From DASWED01 sp036394995 (GTDB lineage Bacteria > Actinomycetota > UBA4738 > JACQTL01), in contig DASWED010000055.1 in assembly GCA_036394995.1 (NCBI GenBank), forward strand, positions 1 to 12,155: a stretch of DNA of 12,155 bases, written 5' to 3'. Below the pieces are notes generated by a model. That model did not search any database and was not told the origin of the DNA. It worked only from the letters and a program-made list of their open reading frames with translations. The translations under genes and the position numbers were made by a program. Shown in pieces: positions 1-6,328 of the stretch (positions are counted from its first letter, which is position 1; every line of letters begins with the position of its first letter).

Positions 1-128
1 GCTTCCTGCACGATGTCCTCCGCCTCGCTCACGCTGCCCACGATCCCGTAGGCGATGGAGAACAGCAGCGGCCGGAGGTCCTCGTACACCTCCCTACGCG
101 GCGTCTCGGGCTCGCTCCTCACGTCCAT
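1..128 (-). CDS. ECF RNA polymerase sigma factor, N-terminal fragment (runs off left edge)
   Basis: The first 42 codons are visible from an ATG at 128-126; the rest lies outside the window. Residues around 20-42 (LRPLLFSIAYGIVGS followed by SEAEDIVQEA) match the start of sigma region 2 in group IV (ECF) sigma factors, most like the SigJ/ECF41 type, where LFxIAYRMLGSxxEAEDxVQ is typical. Such proteins bind core RNA polymerase and direct it to alternative promoters. A possible -10 box, TAGTGT (minus strand, 139-134), sits only five bases before the ATG, so the message may be leaderless. It is transcribed in the same direction as the bkd genes but is separated from them by 157 bases. The subfamily cannot be fixed without the C-terminal half. 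Confidence 0.8.
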   Translation of the reverse strand, partial: MDVRSEPETPRREVYEDLRPLLFSIAYGIVGSVSEAEDIVQE

Positions 129-285
129 CCTTTACACTAAGACCGGTCAGCCGTCCAGCCTGTGGCACCGCCCGGATCCCGAACCCCTCTCACCCCCCTT
201 GCAAGCAAATGGACCCACCAGGGGACCAATGATCCCCCGAACGGTGGATGCCCGGACCGGATGTCGGAGACGGAACCGTCCGGAT
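129..285. other. Spacer between bkd E1 beta and the sigma-factor gene
   Basis: This 157-base spacer holds no ORF I can support. Just after the E1 beta stop there are overlapping inverted repeats: GACGG/CCGTC at 269-280 and CCGGAC/GTCCGG at 252-257 and 278-283. They could fold into a stem in the bkd transcript, but no T-run follows, so a classic intrinsic terminator is not shown. The sigma gene's putative -10 is at its left end. Confidence 0.4.
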
Positions 286-1272
286 CTAGAACCTGGCCAG
301 CTCCCGCATCCGTTCGTAGATGCCTTCGGCATCGGGCATGAAGAAGTGCTCCAGGGGCCCGGCGAACGGCATCGCCGGGATGTCGGGGCCGCCGATCCGC
401 ACCAGGGGCCCGTCGAGCTCGAACATCAGCTCCTCGGCGATGGTCGCCACGACCTCCGCGCCCGCGCCGTAGGTCCGGTTGTCCTCGTACACCACCATGG
501 CCTTGGCGGTCTTGCGCACCGACTGCAGGATCGTCTGCTTGTCGAGGGGCGCGATCGTCCGGAGGTCCACCACCTCGGCCTCGAACCCGTCCTCCCGGGC
601 CAGCCGCTCCGCGGCCTCCAGGCACAGGTGGAGCATGAGCCCGTAGGCCACCACGGTGAGGTCGGAGCCCTCCCGCTTCACGTCCGCCACCCCGATCGGG
701 ACCTCGTACGCCTCGTCCGGGACCTCGCCCTTGATCAGGCGATAGGTCTTCTTGTGCTCCAGGAACAGCACCGGGTCGGGGTCGCGGATGGCCGCCCGGA
801 GCATGCCCTTGGCATCGTACGGGGTGGACGGGACCACGGTCTTCAGTCCCGGCACGTGCCCGTAGAAGGCCTCGATGGACTGCGAGTGGTACAGCGCGCC
901 GTGCACGCCGCCACCCCACGGGGCCCGGACCACCATGGGGACGCCGAAGTCGCCGTTCGACCGGTAGCGGATCCGCGCGGCCTCGCTGACCAGCTGGTCG
1001 AACGCCGGGTGGATGAAATCGGCGAACTGGATCTCCGCGACCGGGAGGAGCCCGTGCATGGCCATCCCGATGGCCACGCCCACGATCGAGGACTCGGCGA
1101 GGGGGGTGTCGATCACCCGGCGCTCGCCGAACTCGTCGAGGAACCCGGCGGTGACCCGGAACACGCCGCCCCGCGCGCCCACGTCCTCGCCGAGCACCAC
1201 CATGCGGTCGTCGCCCCGCATCTCCTCCGCCAGGGTGTCGTGGATGGTCTGGACCACGTTCTTCTCGGTCAC
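286..1272 (-). CDS. bkdB: Branched-chain 2-oxo acid dehydrogenase E1 beta subunit
   Basis: A 328-residue protein of normal length for the family. With E1 alpha it forms the thiamine-diphosphate E1 heterotetramer that decarboxylates a 2-oxo acid and passes the acyl group to the lipoyl arm of E2. Visible family features are VVLGEDVG (25-32), DTPLAESSIVG with the cofactor-binding Glu60, IQFADFIHPAFDQ (81-93) and YHSQS (128-132, His129 in the region that contacts the active site). The GTG start at 1272-1270 is chosen because it overlaps the E1 alpha stop (GTGA) and follows GGAAGGGGGG at a usable distance. It forms a two-gene unit with E1 alpha. Branched-chain specificity is inferred mainly from its partner; a pyruvate or acetoin enzyme is possible. 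Confidence 0.9.
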   Translation of the reverse strand: MTEKNVVQTIHDTLAEEMRGDDRMVVLGEDVGARGGVFRVTAGFLDEFGERRVIDTPLAESSIVGVAIGMAMHGLLPVAEIQFADFIHPAFDQLVSEAARIRYRSNGDFGVPMVVRAPWGGGVHGALYHSQSIEAFYGHVPGLKTVVPSTPYDAKGMLRAAIRDPDPVLFLEHKKTYRLIKGEVPDEAYEVPIGVADVKREGSDLTVVAYGLMLHLCLEAAERLAREDGFEAEVVDLRTIAPLDKQTILQSVRKTAKAMVVYEDNRTYGAGAEVVATIAEELMFELDGPLVRIGGPDIPAMPFAGPLEHFFMPDAEGIYERMRELARF

Positions 1273-2387
1273 GACGGCCCCCCTTCCGGGGCCTCGCCAT
1301 CCCGCCCCGACGCGGGCGGTTCGGCCGGGGTGGCCTCCGTGCCGGTGCTCTCGAGGTCGGTCTCGGCAGAGGCACCGGAGTCCGCGAACAGGTGGAGCAT
1401 CGCCGTCTCCGGCGCGGGGTCGGGGGCGTTCCAGGCCCGGTCCACCTCCTCGTCGACCTGGGCCTTGACGTCGGTTCGGAGCTGCCCGATGCCGTCGTCG
1501 TCGATGAGCCCGAGATCCTTCAGGTGGTTGCCGAACAGCAGGATCGGGTCCTTGGCCTTGGCCGCCTCGACCTCCTCCCGGCTCCGGTACGTCCGGTCGT
1601 CGTCGTCGGAGGTGTGGGGGTGGAACCGGTACGTGTTCGCCTCGATCAGGGTGGGACCGTCGCCGTTCCGGGCCTTGTCCACGGCCCGCTTCATGGCCTC
1701 GTAGCAAGCCAGGACGTCGTTCCCGTCGACCGAGACGCCCTCGAACCCATAGGCGGGGGCCCGGTCGGCCACCGACTTCACCGCCATCTGCTTCGACAGC
1801 GGCACCGAGATCGCGTACCGGTTGTTCTCGCAGACCCAGACGAGCGGCAGCTTGTGGATGCCGGAGAAGTTCAGACCCTCGTGCCAGTCGCCCTCGCTGG
1901 TCCCGCCGTCGCCGAACCAGCACGACACCACCGCGTCCTCGCCGCGGTACTTGATCGCATAGGCCACGCCGGCGGCGTGCGGGATCTGCGTGGCGATGGG
2001 GGAGGAGCCGGTGATGATATTCAGCCGCCTGGACCCCCAGTGGGCGGGCATCTGCCGGCCCCCGGAGGACGGGTCGTCGGCCTTGCCGAACACCCCCAGG
2101 AACACGTCGGCGGGCGTCATCCCGGCCACCAGGCACACGGCCAGGTCGCGGTAGTACGGCAGGAACACGTCCTGGCCCCTGCGCATGGGCCATGCCGTCG
2201 CCACCTGGCACCCCTCATGGCCGGACACCGGCACCACGAACGGCGCCTTGCCCTGGCGGTTCAGCCGGAACTGGGCCTCGTCGCACAGGCGGGCCGTGAC
2301 CATGGTCCGGTACATCGCCAACAGGTCCTCGTCGGTGAGCCCCAGCGAGCCGTGCCGGGCCTCGGGCTGCTGTACCTCAGTGGCCAC
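1269..2387 (-). CDS. bkdA: Branched-chain 2-oxo acid dehydrogenase E1 alpha subunit
   Basis: A 372-residue thiamine-diphosphate subunit. The cofactor motif runs from GDGGTSEGDWHEGLN (159-173) to ENN (187-189). The HTSDDD...YRS stretch (258-269) matches the phosphorylation-loop region of branched-chain E1 alpha (HSTSDDSSAYR in mammals), which is why I prefer branched-chain substrates. The GTG at 2387-2385 is chosen over upstream in-frame starts because AAGGAGG (2400-2394) lies six bases before it and the family fold begins soon after. The last 36 or so residues (from about 337) are an acidic, Ser/Glu/Pro-rich tail not needed for the fold. The stop codon overlaps the E1 beta GTG by four bases, implying coupled translation and equal amounts of the two subunits. 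In vivo it makes branched acyl-CoAs for valine/leucine/isoleucine breakdown and branched fatty-acid priming (family knowledge). Confidence 0.92.
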   Translation of the reverse strand: MATEVQQPEARHGSLGLTDEDLLAMYRTMVTARLCDEAQFRLNRQGKAPFVVPVSGHEGCQVATAWPMRRGQDVFLPYYRDLAVCLVAGMTPADVFLGVFGKADDPSSGGRQMPAHWGSRRLNIITGSSPIATQIPHAAGVAYAIKYRGEDAVVSCWFGDGGTSEGDWHEGLNFSGIHKLPLVWVCENNRYAISVPLSKQMAVKSVADRAPAYGFEGVSVDGNDVLACYEAMKRAVDKARNGDGPTLIEANTYRFHPHTSDDDDRTYRSREEVEAAKAKDPILLFGNHLKDLGLIDDDGIGQLRTDVKAQVDEEVDRAWNAPDPAPETAMLHLFADSGASAETDLESTGTEATPAEPPASGRDGEAPEGGPS

Positions 2388-2575
2388 CTCGAGCCTCCTT
2401 GCCGTCTCACGAGCAACGGTGCCCCGAAGCGGGCGGCCGGTCCTCGTCGTGAACCTCTTCGCCGCGGGGCGGAATCGCTGAAGCGGCAGCCGCTCCCGGC
2501 CGGAGTCTAGACGACCCACGATGCCCGAGCACCGCGTGAGGGTGGGGCGCGTGGGGCCGGTAAGCTACGCGGATC
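2388..2575. promoter_or_regulatory. Divergent promoter region, bkd module versus ACP-PlsC gene
   Basis: This 188-base region separates two divergently transcribed units. On the minus strand TAGACT (2509-2504) is a plausible -10 for bkdA, giving a leader of about 110 bases that contains the palindrome AGCGGCAGCCGCT (2482-2494). On the plus strand TAAGCT (2561-2566), nine bases before the ATG at 2576, is a plausible -10 for a leaderless or near-leaderless acyltransferase message. No convincing -35 box is visible for either. The calls rest on box similarity and position only. Confidence 0.35.
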
Positions 2576-3469
2576 ATGGGTGAGGGCGTGGGCCTGCACG
2601 AGCGGGTGCGGGCGATGGTGGGGGAGCTGCTGGGGCGTGACGCCCCACCCCCCGACGATGCCGAGCCGCTGGGCGAGGTGGGATTCGATTCGCTCCTGTA
2701 CGCCGAGCTGGCCACGCTGCTGGAGGAACGGGAGGGGATCGACCTCCTCGACGGTGGCATGGCGGCGCTGCGGACCGTGGGCGACCTGATCGCGACGGTG
2801 GACCGCGCGGCGGCCCATCCCGGGGCCGCGGGCGAGCTGGAACCGGCGGGGGCGGGGAGCGGGCAGCGGGTGGTGAGATCCGCGCTGTCGGGGCTGCTCC
2901 GGTGGTGGTTCGACCTCTCGGTGCACGGGATCGAACACGTGCCGGCGACCGGCCCGGCGGTGCTCTGCATGAACCACGAGTCGATGCTGGACATCCCGGC
3001 TGCCACCGTCGCGACCCCCAGGCCCATCACGTTCATGGCCAAGCGGGAGCTGTTCCGGAACCCGCAGTTCGCGCGGCTGGTCCGGTGGATGGGTGCGTTC
3101 TCGGTGGACCGGGACCTGTTCGACCTCCGCGCCATCCGGCTGGGGCTCGCGGCGGTCCGCCGGGGCGAGGTGCTCGGCATGTACCCGGAGGGGACCCGCA
3201 CGCCGCGGACCCTGCTGCCGTTCCTGGCCGGCGCGCCGTGGATCGCGCTGGCCACCGGCGCGTCCCTCCTCCCGTGTGGGATCGCCGGCACCGAGGAGGC
3301 CCTGCCCCGGGGGAGCCGGATCCCCAAGCGGGTCCCCATCAGGGTCACGTTCGCCCCGCCCATCGAGGTGGAGCAGATCGACGACCCGGTGAAGCGGCGG
3401 GCCGAGGCCGAACGGCTGGCCGGCGAGCTCCGGGAGGTCATCGCGCCGCTCGTGTCGTACCCGGCCTGA
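2576..3469 (+). CDS. Acyl-carrier domain fused to PlsC-type 1-acylglycerol-phosphate acyltransferase
   Basis: A 297-residue two-domain protein. Residues 1-80 look like an acyl carrier domain: GFDSL at 36-40 places Ser39 at the phosphopantetheine attachment site, followed by a helix-rich stretch. Residues 105-295 are a PlsC/LPLAT acyltransferase: NHESMLD (133-139) supplies the catalytic His134-x4-Asp139, FMAKRELF (153-160) is block II, and YPEGTRT (203-209) is block III, which binds the glycerol phosphate. PlsC enzymes place the second acyl chain on lysophosphatidate at the inner membrane face. The fusion suggests it may take its acyl group from its own carrier domain instead of a free ACP or CoA (inference). 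No strong Shine-Dalgarno precedes the ATG; a -10-like TAAGCT nine bases upstream suggests a leaderless start. It lies divergently to the bkd genes. The true acceptor could be a different lysolipid. Confidence 0.88.
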   Translation: MGEGVGLHERVRAMVGELLGRDAPPPDDAEPLGEVGFDSLLYAELATLLEEREGIDLLDGGMAALRTVGDLIATVDRAAAHPGAAGELEPAGAGSGQRVVRSALSGLLRWWFDLSVHGIEHVPATGPAVLCMNHESMLDIPAATVATPRPITFMAKRELFRNPQFARLVRWMGAFSVDRDLFDLRAIRLGLAAVRRGEVLGMYPEGTRTPRTLLPFLAGAPWIALATGASLLPCGIAGTEEALPRGSRIPKRVPIRVTFAPPIEVEQIDDPVKRRAEAERLAGELREVIAPLVSYPA

Positions 3470-3489
3470 TCGATTCCCCCGTGGTCGAA

Positions 3490-3508
3490 TACCCCCCCGG
3501 GGTACACT
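3490..3508 (+). promoter_or_regulatory. CsoR operator overlapping the csoR -10 box
   Basis: TACCCCCCCGGGGTA at 3490-3504 is an inverted repeat with 6-base arms and a 3-base centre: a G/C tract flanked by TA. This is the form of known CsoR-family operators. Its right end runs into TACACT (3503-3508), a good -10 match (TAnnnT), so bound repressor would block the promoter. Transcription would start near 3515, giving a leader of about 24 bases. This predicts that the gene represses itself and that metal relieves the repression. Confidence 0.7.
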
Positions 3509-3538
3509 TGGATGCGGGCTTCGGCGAGGAGGAGGGCC

Positions 3539-3811
3539 ATGTACGGCTACGCCATGCGGAAGAAGGAGCTGGGGGACCGGCTCCGGCGGATCGAGGGGCA
3601 GGTCCGGGGGCTCCAGCGGATGGTCGAGGAGGACAAGTACTGCATCGACATCCTGACCCAGGTGAACTCGGTCCAGGCCGCGCTGAAGGCGGTGGGGCTG
3701 GGGCTGATCGACGACCACGTCCGGCACTGCGTCCGGGAGGCCCTGGAGCAGGGCGGCGGCGACGAGAAGGTGGAAGAACTCGTCTCGGCGGTGGCCCGAT
3801 TCGCGAAGTAG
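3539..3811 (+). CDS. csoR: CsoR-family copper-sensing transcriptional repressor
   Basis: A 90-residue all-helical DUF156/CsoR protein of normal length. Cys35, His60 and Cys64 have the same spacing as the Cu(I) ligands Cys36/His61/Cys65 of Mycobacterium tuberculosis CsoR, and Tyr34 and Glu80 sit where its second-shell Tyr35 and Glu81 sit. This favours a Cu(I) sensor over the nickel (RcnR), formaldehyde (FrmR) or persulfide (CstR) branches; CstR lacks the His. The ATG at 3539 is chosen because the SD-like run GAGGAGGAGGG (3526-3536) precedes it and the predicted transcript starts after the alternative ATG at 3512. An operator lies directly upstream. No copper ATPase or chaperone is in the window; the next gene is a thioredoxin-TPR protein 58 bases downstream, which may be co-regulated. 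Confidence 0.93.
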   Translation: MYGYAMRKKELGDRLRRIEGQVRGLQRMVEEDKYCIDILTQVNSVQAALKAVGLGLIDDHVRHCVREALEQGGGDEKVEELVSAVARFAK

Positions 3812-3869
3812 GGCGAGGGGCCGAGCCGCCGTGGCGATGTTCGCGCCGGATCGTGGACAATCGAGGGTG

Positions 3870-4691
3870 ATGGACGAACCCGCAACATCGTCGCCGGCCG
3901 CAACGACGGTCATCGAGGTCACCGACGCCACCTTCATGCGCGACGTGGTGGAGGAGTCGAAGCGCCGCCCGGTGGTGGTGGACTTCTGGGCGTCGTGGTG
4001 TGCGCCGTGCCGGACCCTCGGACCGATCCTGGAGCGGGTGGCGGAGGAGCACGGCGGCGAGGTCCTGCTGGCGAAGCTGGACGTGGACGCGAACCCGGTG
4101 GTCGCGGGGCAGTTCCGGATCCAGAGCATCCCGAACGTGTGGGCGTTCGCTGACGGCCGGCCGGTGGACCAGTTCATCGGTTCGTACCCCGAGCCCGCGG
4201 TGCGGGAGTTCATCGGGCGGCTCCTCCCGTCCGAGGCGGACCGGGAGGCCGCGGAGGCCGAGGAGGCGGCGGAAGCCGGCGACGTCGAGGCGGCCGAACG
4301 GGGGTTCCGGGAGGCCCTGGAGGCCGATCCGTCGAATCGGGGCGCCCGGCTCGGGCTGGCCCGGCTCCTGGCGGACCGCGGCGACGACGAGGAGGCCCGC
4401 GAGGTCCTCCAGCCGCTGGTCCCCGACCGCGAGGCCGAACAGCTCCTGGCGGCGATCCGGGTCGGCGAGTGGTCGGAACTGCAGGACGGCTCGCCGCTCA
4501 CCGCCGCGAAGCGGATGGCGGCCGACGGACGGTTCCGCGAGGCCCTGGCCGCCATGCTGGGGGCGGTCCGGTTCTCCCCGGAGGACCGGGACGACGCGCG
4601 AGCGTCGATGCTCGACCTGTTCGCGGTGCTCGGGGACGACCATCCGCTGGTCCGCGAGTACCGGGGCAAGCTTGCCTCCGCGCTGTTCTGA
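3870..4691 (+). CDS. Thioredoxin-TPR protein, CnoX/YbbN-like co-chaperone
   Basis: A 273-residue protein. Residues 15-120 are a thioredoxin fold with the active site WCAPC (43-47; Cys44 and Cys47) and cis-Pro88 in SIPNV. Residues 125-273 are Ala/Glu-rich helical repeats of TPR type, as in CnoX/YbbN (about 285 residues), which protects cytosolic substrates from aggregation and oxidation and hands them to GroEL/DnaK. E. coli YbbN has lost the first active-site Cys; here CxxC is intact, so disulfide exchange is likely. There is no signal peptide, so it acts in the cytosol. The ATG at 3870 is preferred; GACAAT nine bases upstream could be a -10 for a leaderless message. GTG 3831 or ATG 3837 would add 13 or 11 residues. 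It sits between csoR and the methyltransferase and may also be read from the csoR promoter. Confidence 0.86.
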   Translation: MDEPATSSPAATTVIEVTDATFMRDVVEESKRRPVVVDFWASWCAPCRTLGPILERVAEEHGGEVLLAKLDVDANPVVAGQFRIQSIPNVWAFADGRPVDQFIGSYPEPAVREFIGRLLPSEADREAAEAEEAAEAGDVEAAERGFREALEADPSNRGARLGLARLLADRGDDEEAREVLQPLVPDREAEQLLAAIRVGEWSELQDGSPLTAAKRMAADGRFREALAAMLGAVRFSPEDRDDARASMLDLFAVLGDDHPLVREYRGKLASALF

Positions 4692-4708
4692 CTCGAACGG
4701 GAGCTCCG

Positions 4709-5503
4709 GTGGCCGAACGAGCAGAGGACCGACCCGACACCCCGCCCCGAGGGGAGTTCGGCGACGTCCAGGACCGCATCCGGCGGTGGTGGGACGCGGA
4801 CGCGCCCACCTACGACCGCACCCCCAACCACTCGGCCGCCGACCCGGTGGAGGCGGCGGCGTGGCGGGCGGCGCTGGCCCGGTACCTCCCACCGCCACCC
4901 GCCCGCGTGCTCGACGCCGGGGCCGGCACCGGCGCGATGTCGCTCCTGGCCGCGGACCTCGGGCACCGCGTCACGGCGCTCGACCTCTCTCCGGCGATGC
5001 TGGAGCGGGCCCGTCGGAAGGCAGCCGAACGGGGGGCGGAGGTGGAGTTCGTGATCGGCCCCGCCTCGGACCCGCCGCCCGGGCCGTTCGACGCCGTGGT
5101 GGAGCGCCACCTCCTGTGGACCACGCTGGACCCGGTGGGGACGCTGCGGGCCTGGCGCGGCGTAGTGGTGTCGGGCGGGCGGCTGGTGCTGTTCGAGGGG
5201 ATCTGGACGCCCGCCGACCCGGTGGCCCGCCTCCGCCGGCGGATCGCGCATCGCGTGGGGCGCCTGCTGGGCGAGGGCCACGACCACCACGGCGAGTACG
5301 ACCGGGAGATGCTCTCGAGCCTGCCGCTGGCCGGCCAGGCGTCGGCGGAACCCATGCTCCGGGCGGTGGAGGAGGCTGGGTGGACCGGCATCCGCCTGGA
5401 GCGCCTCCGTGACGTCGAATGGGCCCGGCACAGCGGCGGCGGGATGCCGGTCCATATCGCCGGCCCCGTACCGCAGTTCGCCGTGATCGCCGTCCGCCCC
5501 TGA
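4709..5503 (+). CDS. Class I SAM-dependent methyltransferase
   Basis: A 264-residue protein with a Rossmann-type SAM fold (Methyltransf_11/25-like). Motif I is VLDAGAGTG (67-75), motif II the acidic end of strand 2 in ALDLSPAML (90-98), and motif IV/V lies around FDAVVERHLLWT (127-138). The C-terminal third carries an unusual HDHHGEYD patch and a helix that probably shapes the substrate pocket. The substrate is not identifiable from sequence; a small molecule or quinone-like compound is as likely as a protein. The GTG at 4709 is chosen because GGGAG (4699-4703) lies five bases before it and the gene starts 17 bases after the thioredoxin-TPR stop, so the two are probably co-transcribed. Start-to-motif spacing is somewhat long (66 residues), including a disordered N-terminus. 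Confidence 0.85.
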   Translation: MAERAEDRPDTPPRGEFGDVQDRIRRWWDADAPTYDRTPNHSAADPVEAAAWRAALARYLPPPPARVLDAGAGTGAMSLLAADLGHRVTALDLSPAMLERARRKAAERGAEVEFVIGPASDPPPGPFDAVVERHLLWTTLDPVGTLRAWRGVVVSGGRLVLFEGIWTPADPVARLRRRIAHRVGRLLGEGHDHHGEYDREMLSSLPLAGQASAEPMLRAVEEAGWTGIRLERLRDVEWARHSGGGMPVHIAGPVPQFAVIAVRP

Positions 5504-5617
5504 CCGACCGGCATCGGCCCGCGGGCGCCGCACGGGCGAGGCCGCCTACGACACGTTGAGACTGCGAGGTGATCAATGGTGTAGGAGGACCGGGGACGAC
5601 GTCTGGCCCGGGAGGCG
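5504..5617. other. Convergent spacer between methyltransferase and lipB
   Basis: This 114-base gap lies between two converging transcripts, where a bidirectional terminator would be expected. It contains a GC-only inverted repeat at 5515-5530 (CGGC and GCCG arms around a CCGCGGGC centre) and an imperfect stem at 5551-5581 (ACAC/GTGT and TTGA/TCAA). Neither is followed by a T-run on either strand, so I cannot call an intrinsic terminator. Confidence 0.3.
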
Positions 5618-6319
5618 CTATGCGACCGCGGCCGGTGCGAGGTGAGGGACCGCGCCGGGCGGAGCGGGTTCGAACCGGAGGCCGAAGACCTCCGCGAACC
5701 GGGCGGCGACGAGGGGCGCCATCTCGGCGACGGTGACCTCGCGCCCGGCGAGCTCGGAGAGGGAGGCCACCCCGCGCCCGGCCAGGCCGCATGGAACGAT
5801 GGCGTCGAACCAGCCGAGGTCGGTGGTGCAGTTCAGGGCGAACCCGTGCAGGGTCACTCGGGCGTGGGTCAGCTTGACCCCGATCGCGCAGACCTTGCGG
5901 TCGTCCGACCACACCCCGGTGGCCTCGGGGTCGCGGTGGAGCCGCACGCCGACGTCGGCAGCGGCCCGGATGACCGCCTCCTCGATGCGCCGGAGGTGGG
6001 CGATGACGTCCGGCCGGACGCCGAGGTCCAGGATCGGGTAGCCCACCAGTTGCCCGGGCCCGTGGAAGGTCACGCTGCCGCCCCGATCCACGTGGTGCAG
6101 CGACGCGCCGGCCGCCTCGATCTCGGCTTCGGTCCACCGCACGTGGGCGGCCTCGGCCCGGCGGCCGGCCGTGTACACCGGCGGGTGCTCCAGCAGGATC
6201 AGGGTGTCCGGGACCTCGCCCGCGGCCCGCCGCTCGGCCAGGTCGTGCATGGCCGCATACGCGGCCTCATAGGGAACCGCCCCCTCGGGGCGAAGGAGCC
6301 AGGCTGCCCGGTTCGTCAT
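5618..6319 (-). CDS. lipB: Octanoyl-[acyl-carrier-protein]:protein N-octanoyltransferase (lipoate biosynthesis)
   Basis: A 233-residue LipB of usual length. LipB moves octanoate from octanoyl-ACP to the lipoyl-domain lysine of E2 or GcvH; LipA then inserts sulfur. The diagnostic RGGSVTFHGPGQLVGYP (79-95), the catalytic Lys142 (in RKVCAIGVK) and the catalytic Cys177 (in FDAIVPCG) are all present. The ATG at 6319-6317 is chosen because AGAGGA lies about five bases upstream and the family begins near this point; an in-frame GTG at 6361 would add 14 residues from within the repeat. It is the last gene of the lpd-E1-E1-E2-lipB unit, next to its likely substrate E2. LipA is not in the window. The last 20 or so residues are Ala/Pro-rich. 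Confidence 0.95.
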   Translation of the reverse strand: MTNRAAWLLRPEGAVPYEAAYAAMHDLAERRAAGEVPDTLILLEHPPVYTAGRRAEAAHVRWTEAEIEAAGASLHHVDRGGSVTFHGPGQLVGYPILDLGVRPDVIAHLRRIEEAVIRAAADVGVRLHRDPEATGVWSDDRKVCAIGVKLTHARVTLHGFALNCTTDLGWFDAIVPCGLAGRGVASLSELAGREVTVAEMAPLVAARFAEVFGLRFEPAPPGAVPHLAPAAVA

Positions 6320-6328
6320 CGGATTCCT

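Noticed and set aside
252..283. Intrinsic terminator after the bkd E1 beta gene.
   Set aside because: Inverted repeats are present but no T-run follows in the transcript direction.
1269..1290. Programmed -1 frameshifting at the G-run to make a fused E1 alpha-beta protein.
   Set aside because: The E1 beta frame is -1 and open, but the in-frame codons do not form a good slippery heptamer at either junction; coupled reinitiation at GTGA is the simpler explanation.
3539..3811. Assignment as RcnR, FrmR or CstR instead of CsoR.
   Set aside because: The Cys-His-Cys ligand set and second-shell Tyr and Glu match the Cu(I) sensor; CstR lacks the His and RcnR/FrmR have different ligands.
4709..5503. 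Naming the methyltransferase as UbiE/MenG.
   Set aside because: It shares general SAM motifs, but I cannot see the UbiE signature stretches, so only the fold-level call is supported.
2507..5533. A 1008-codon open frame on the minus strand opposite the acyltransferase, csoR, thioredoxin and methyltransferase genes.
   Set aside because: It is antisense to four genes with intact family motifs, has no recognisable domain, and its Arg/Ser/Pro/His-rich composition reflects GC-rich DNA.
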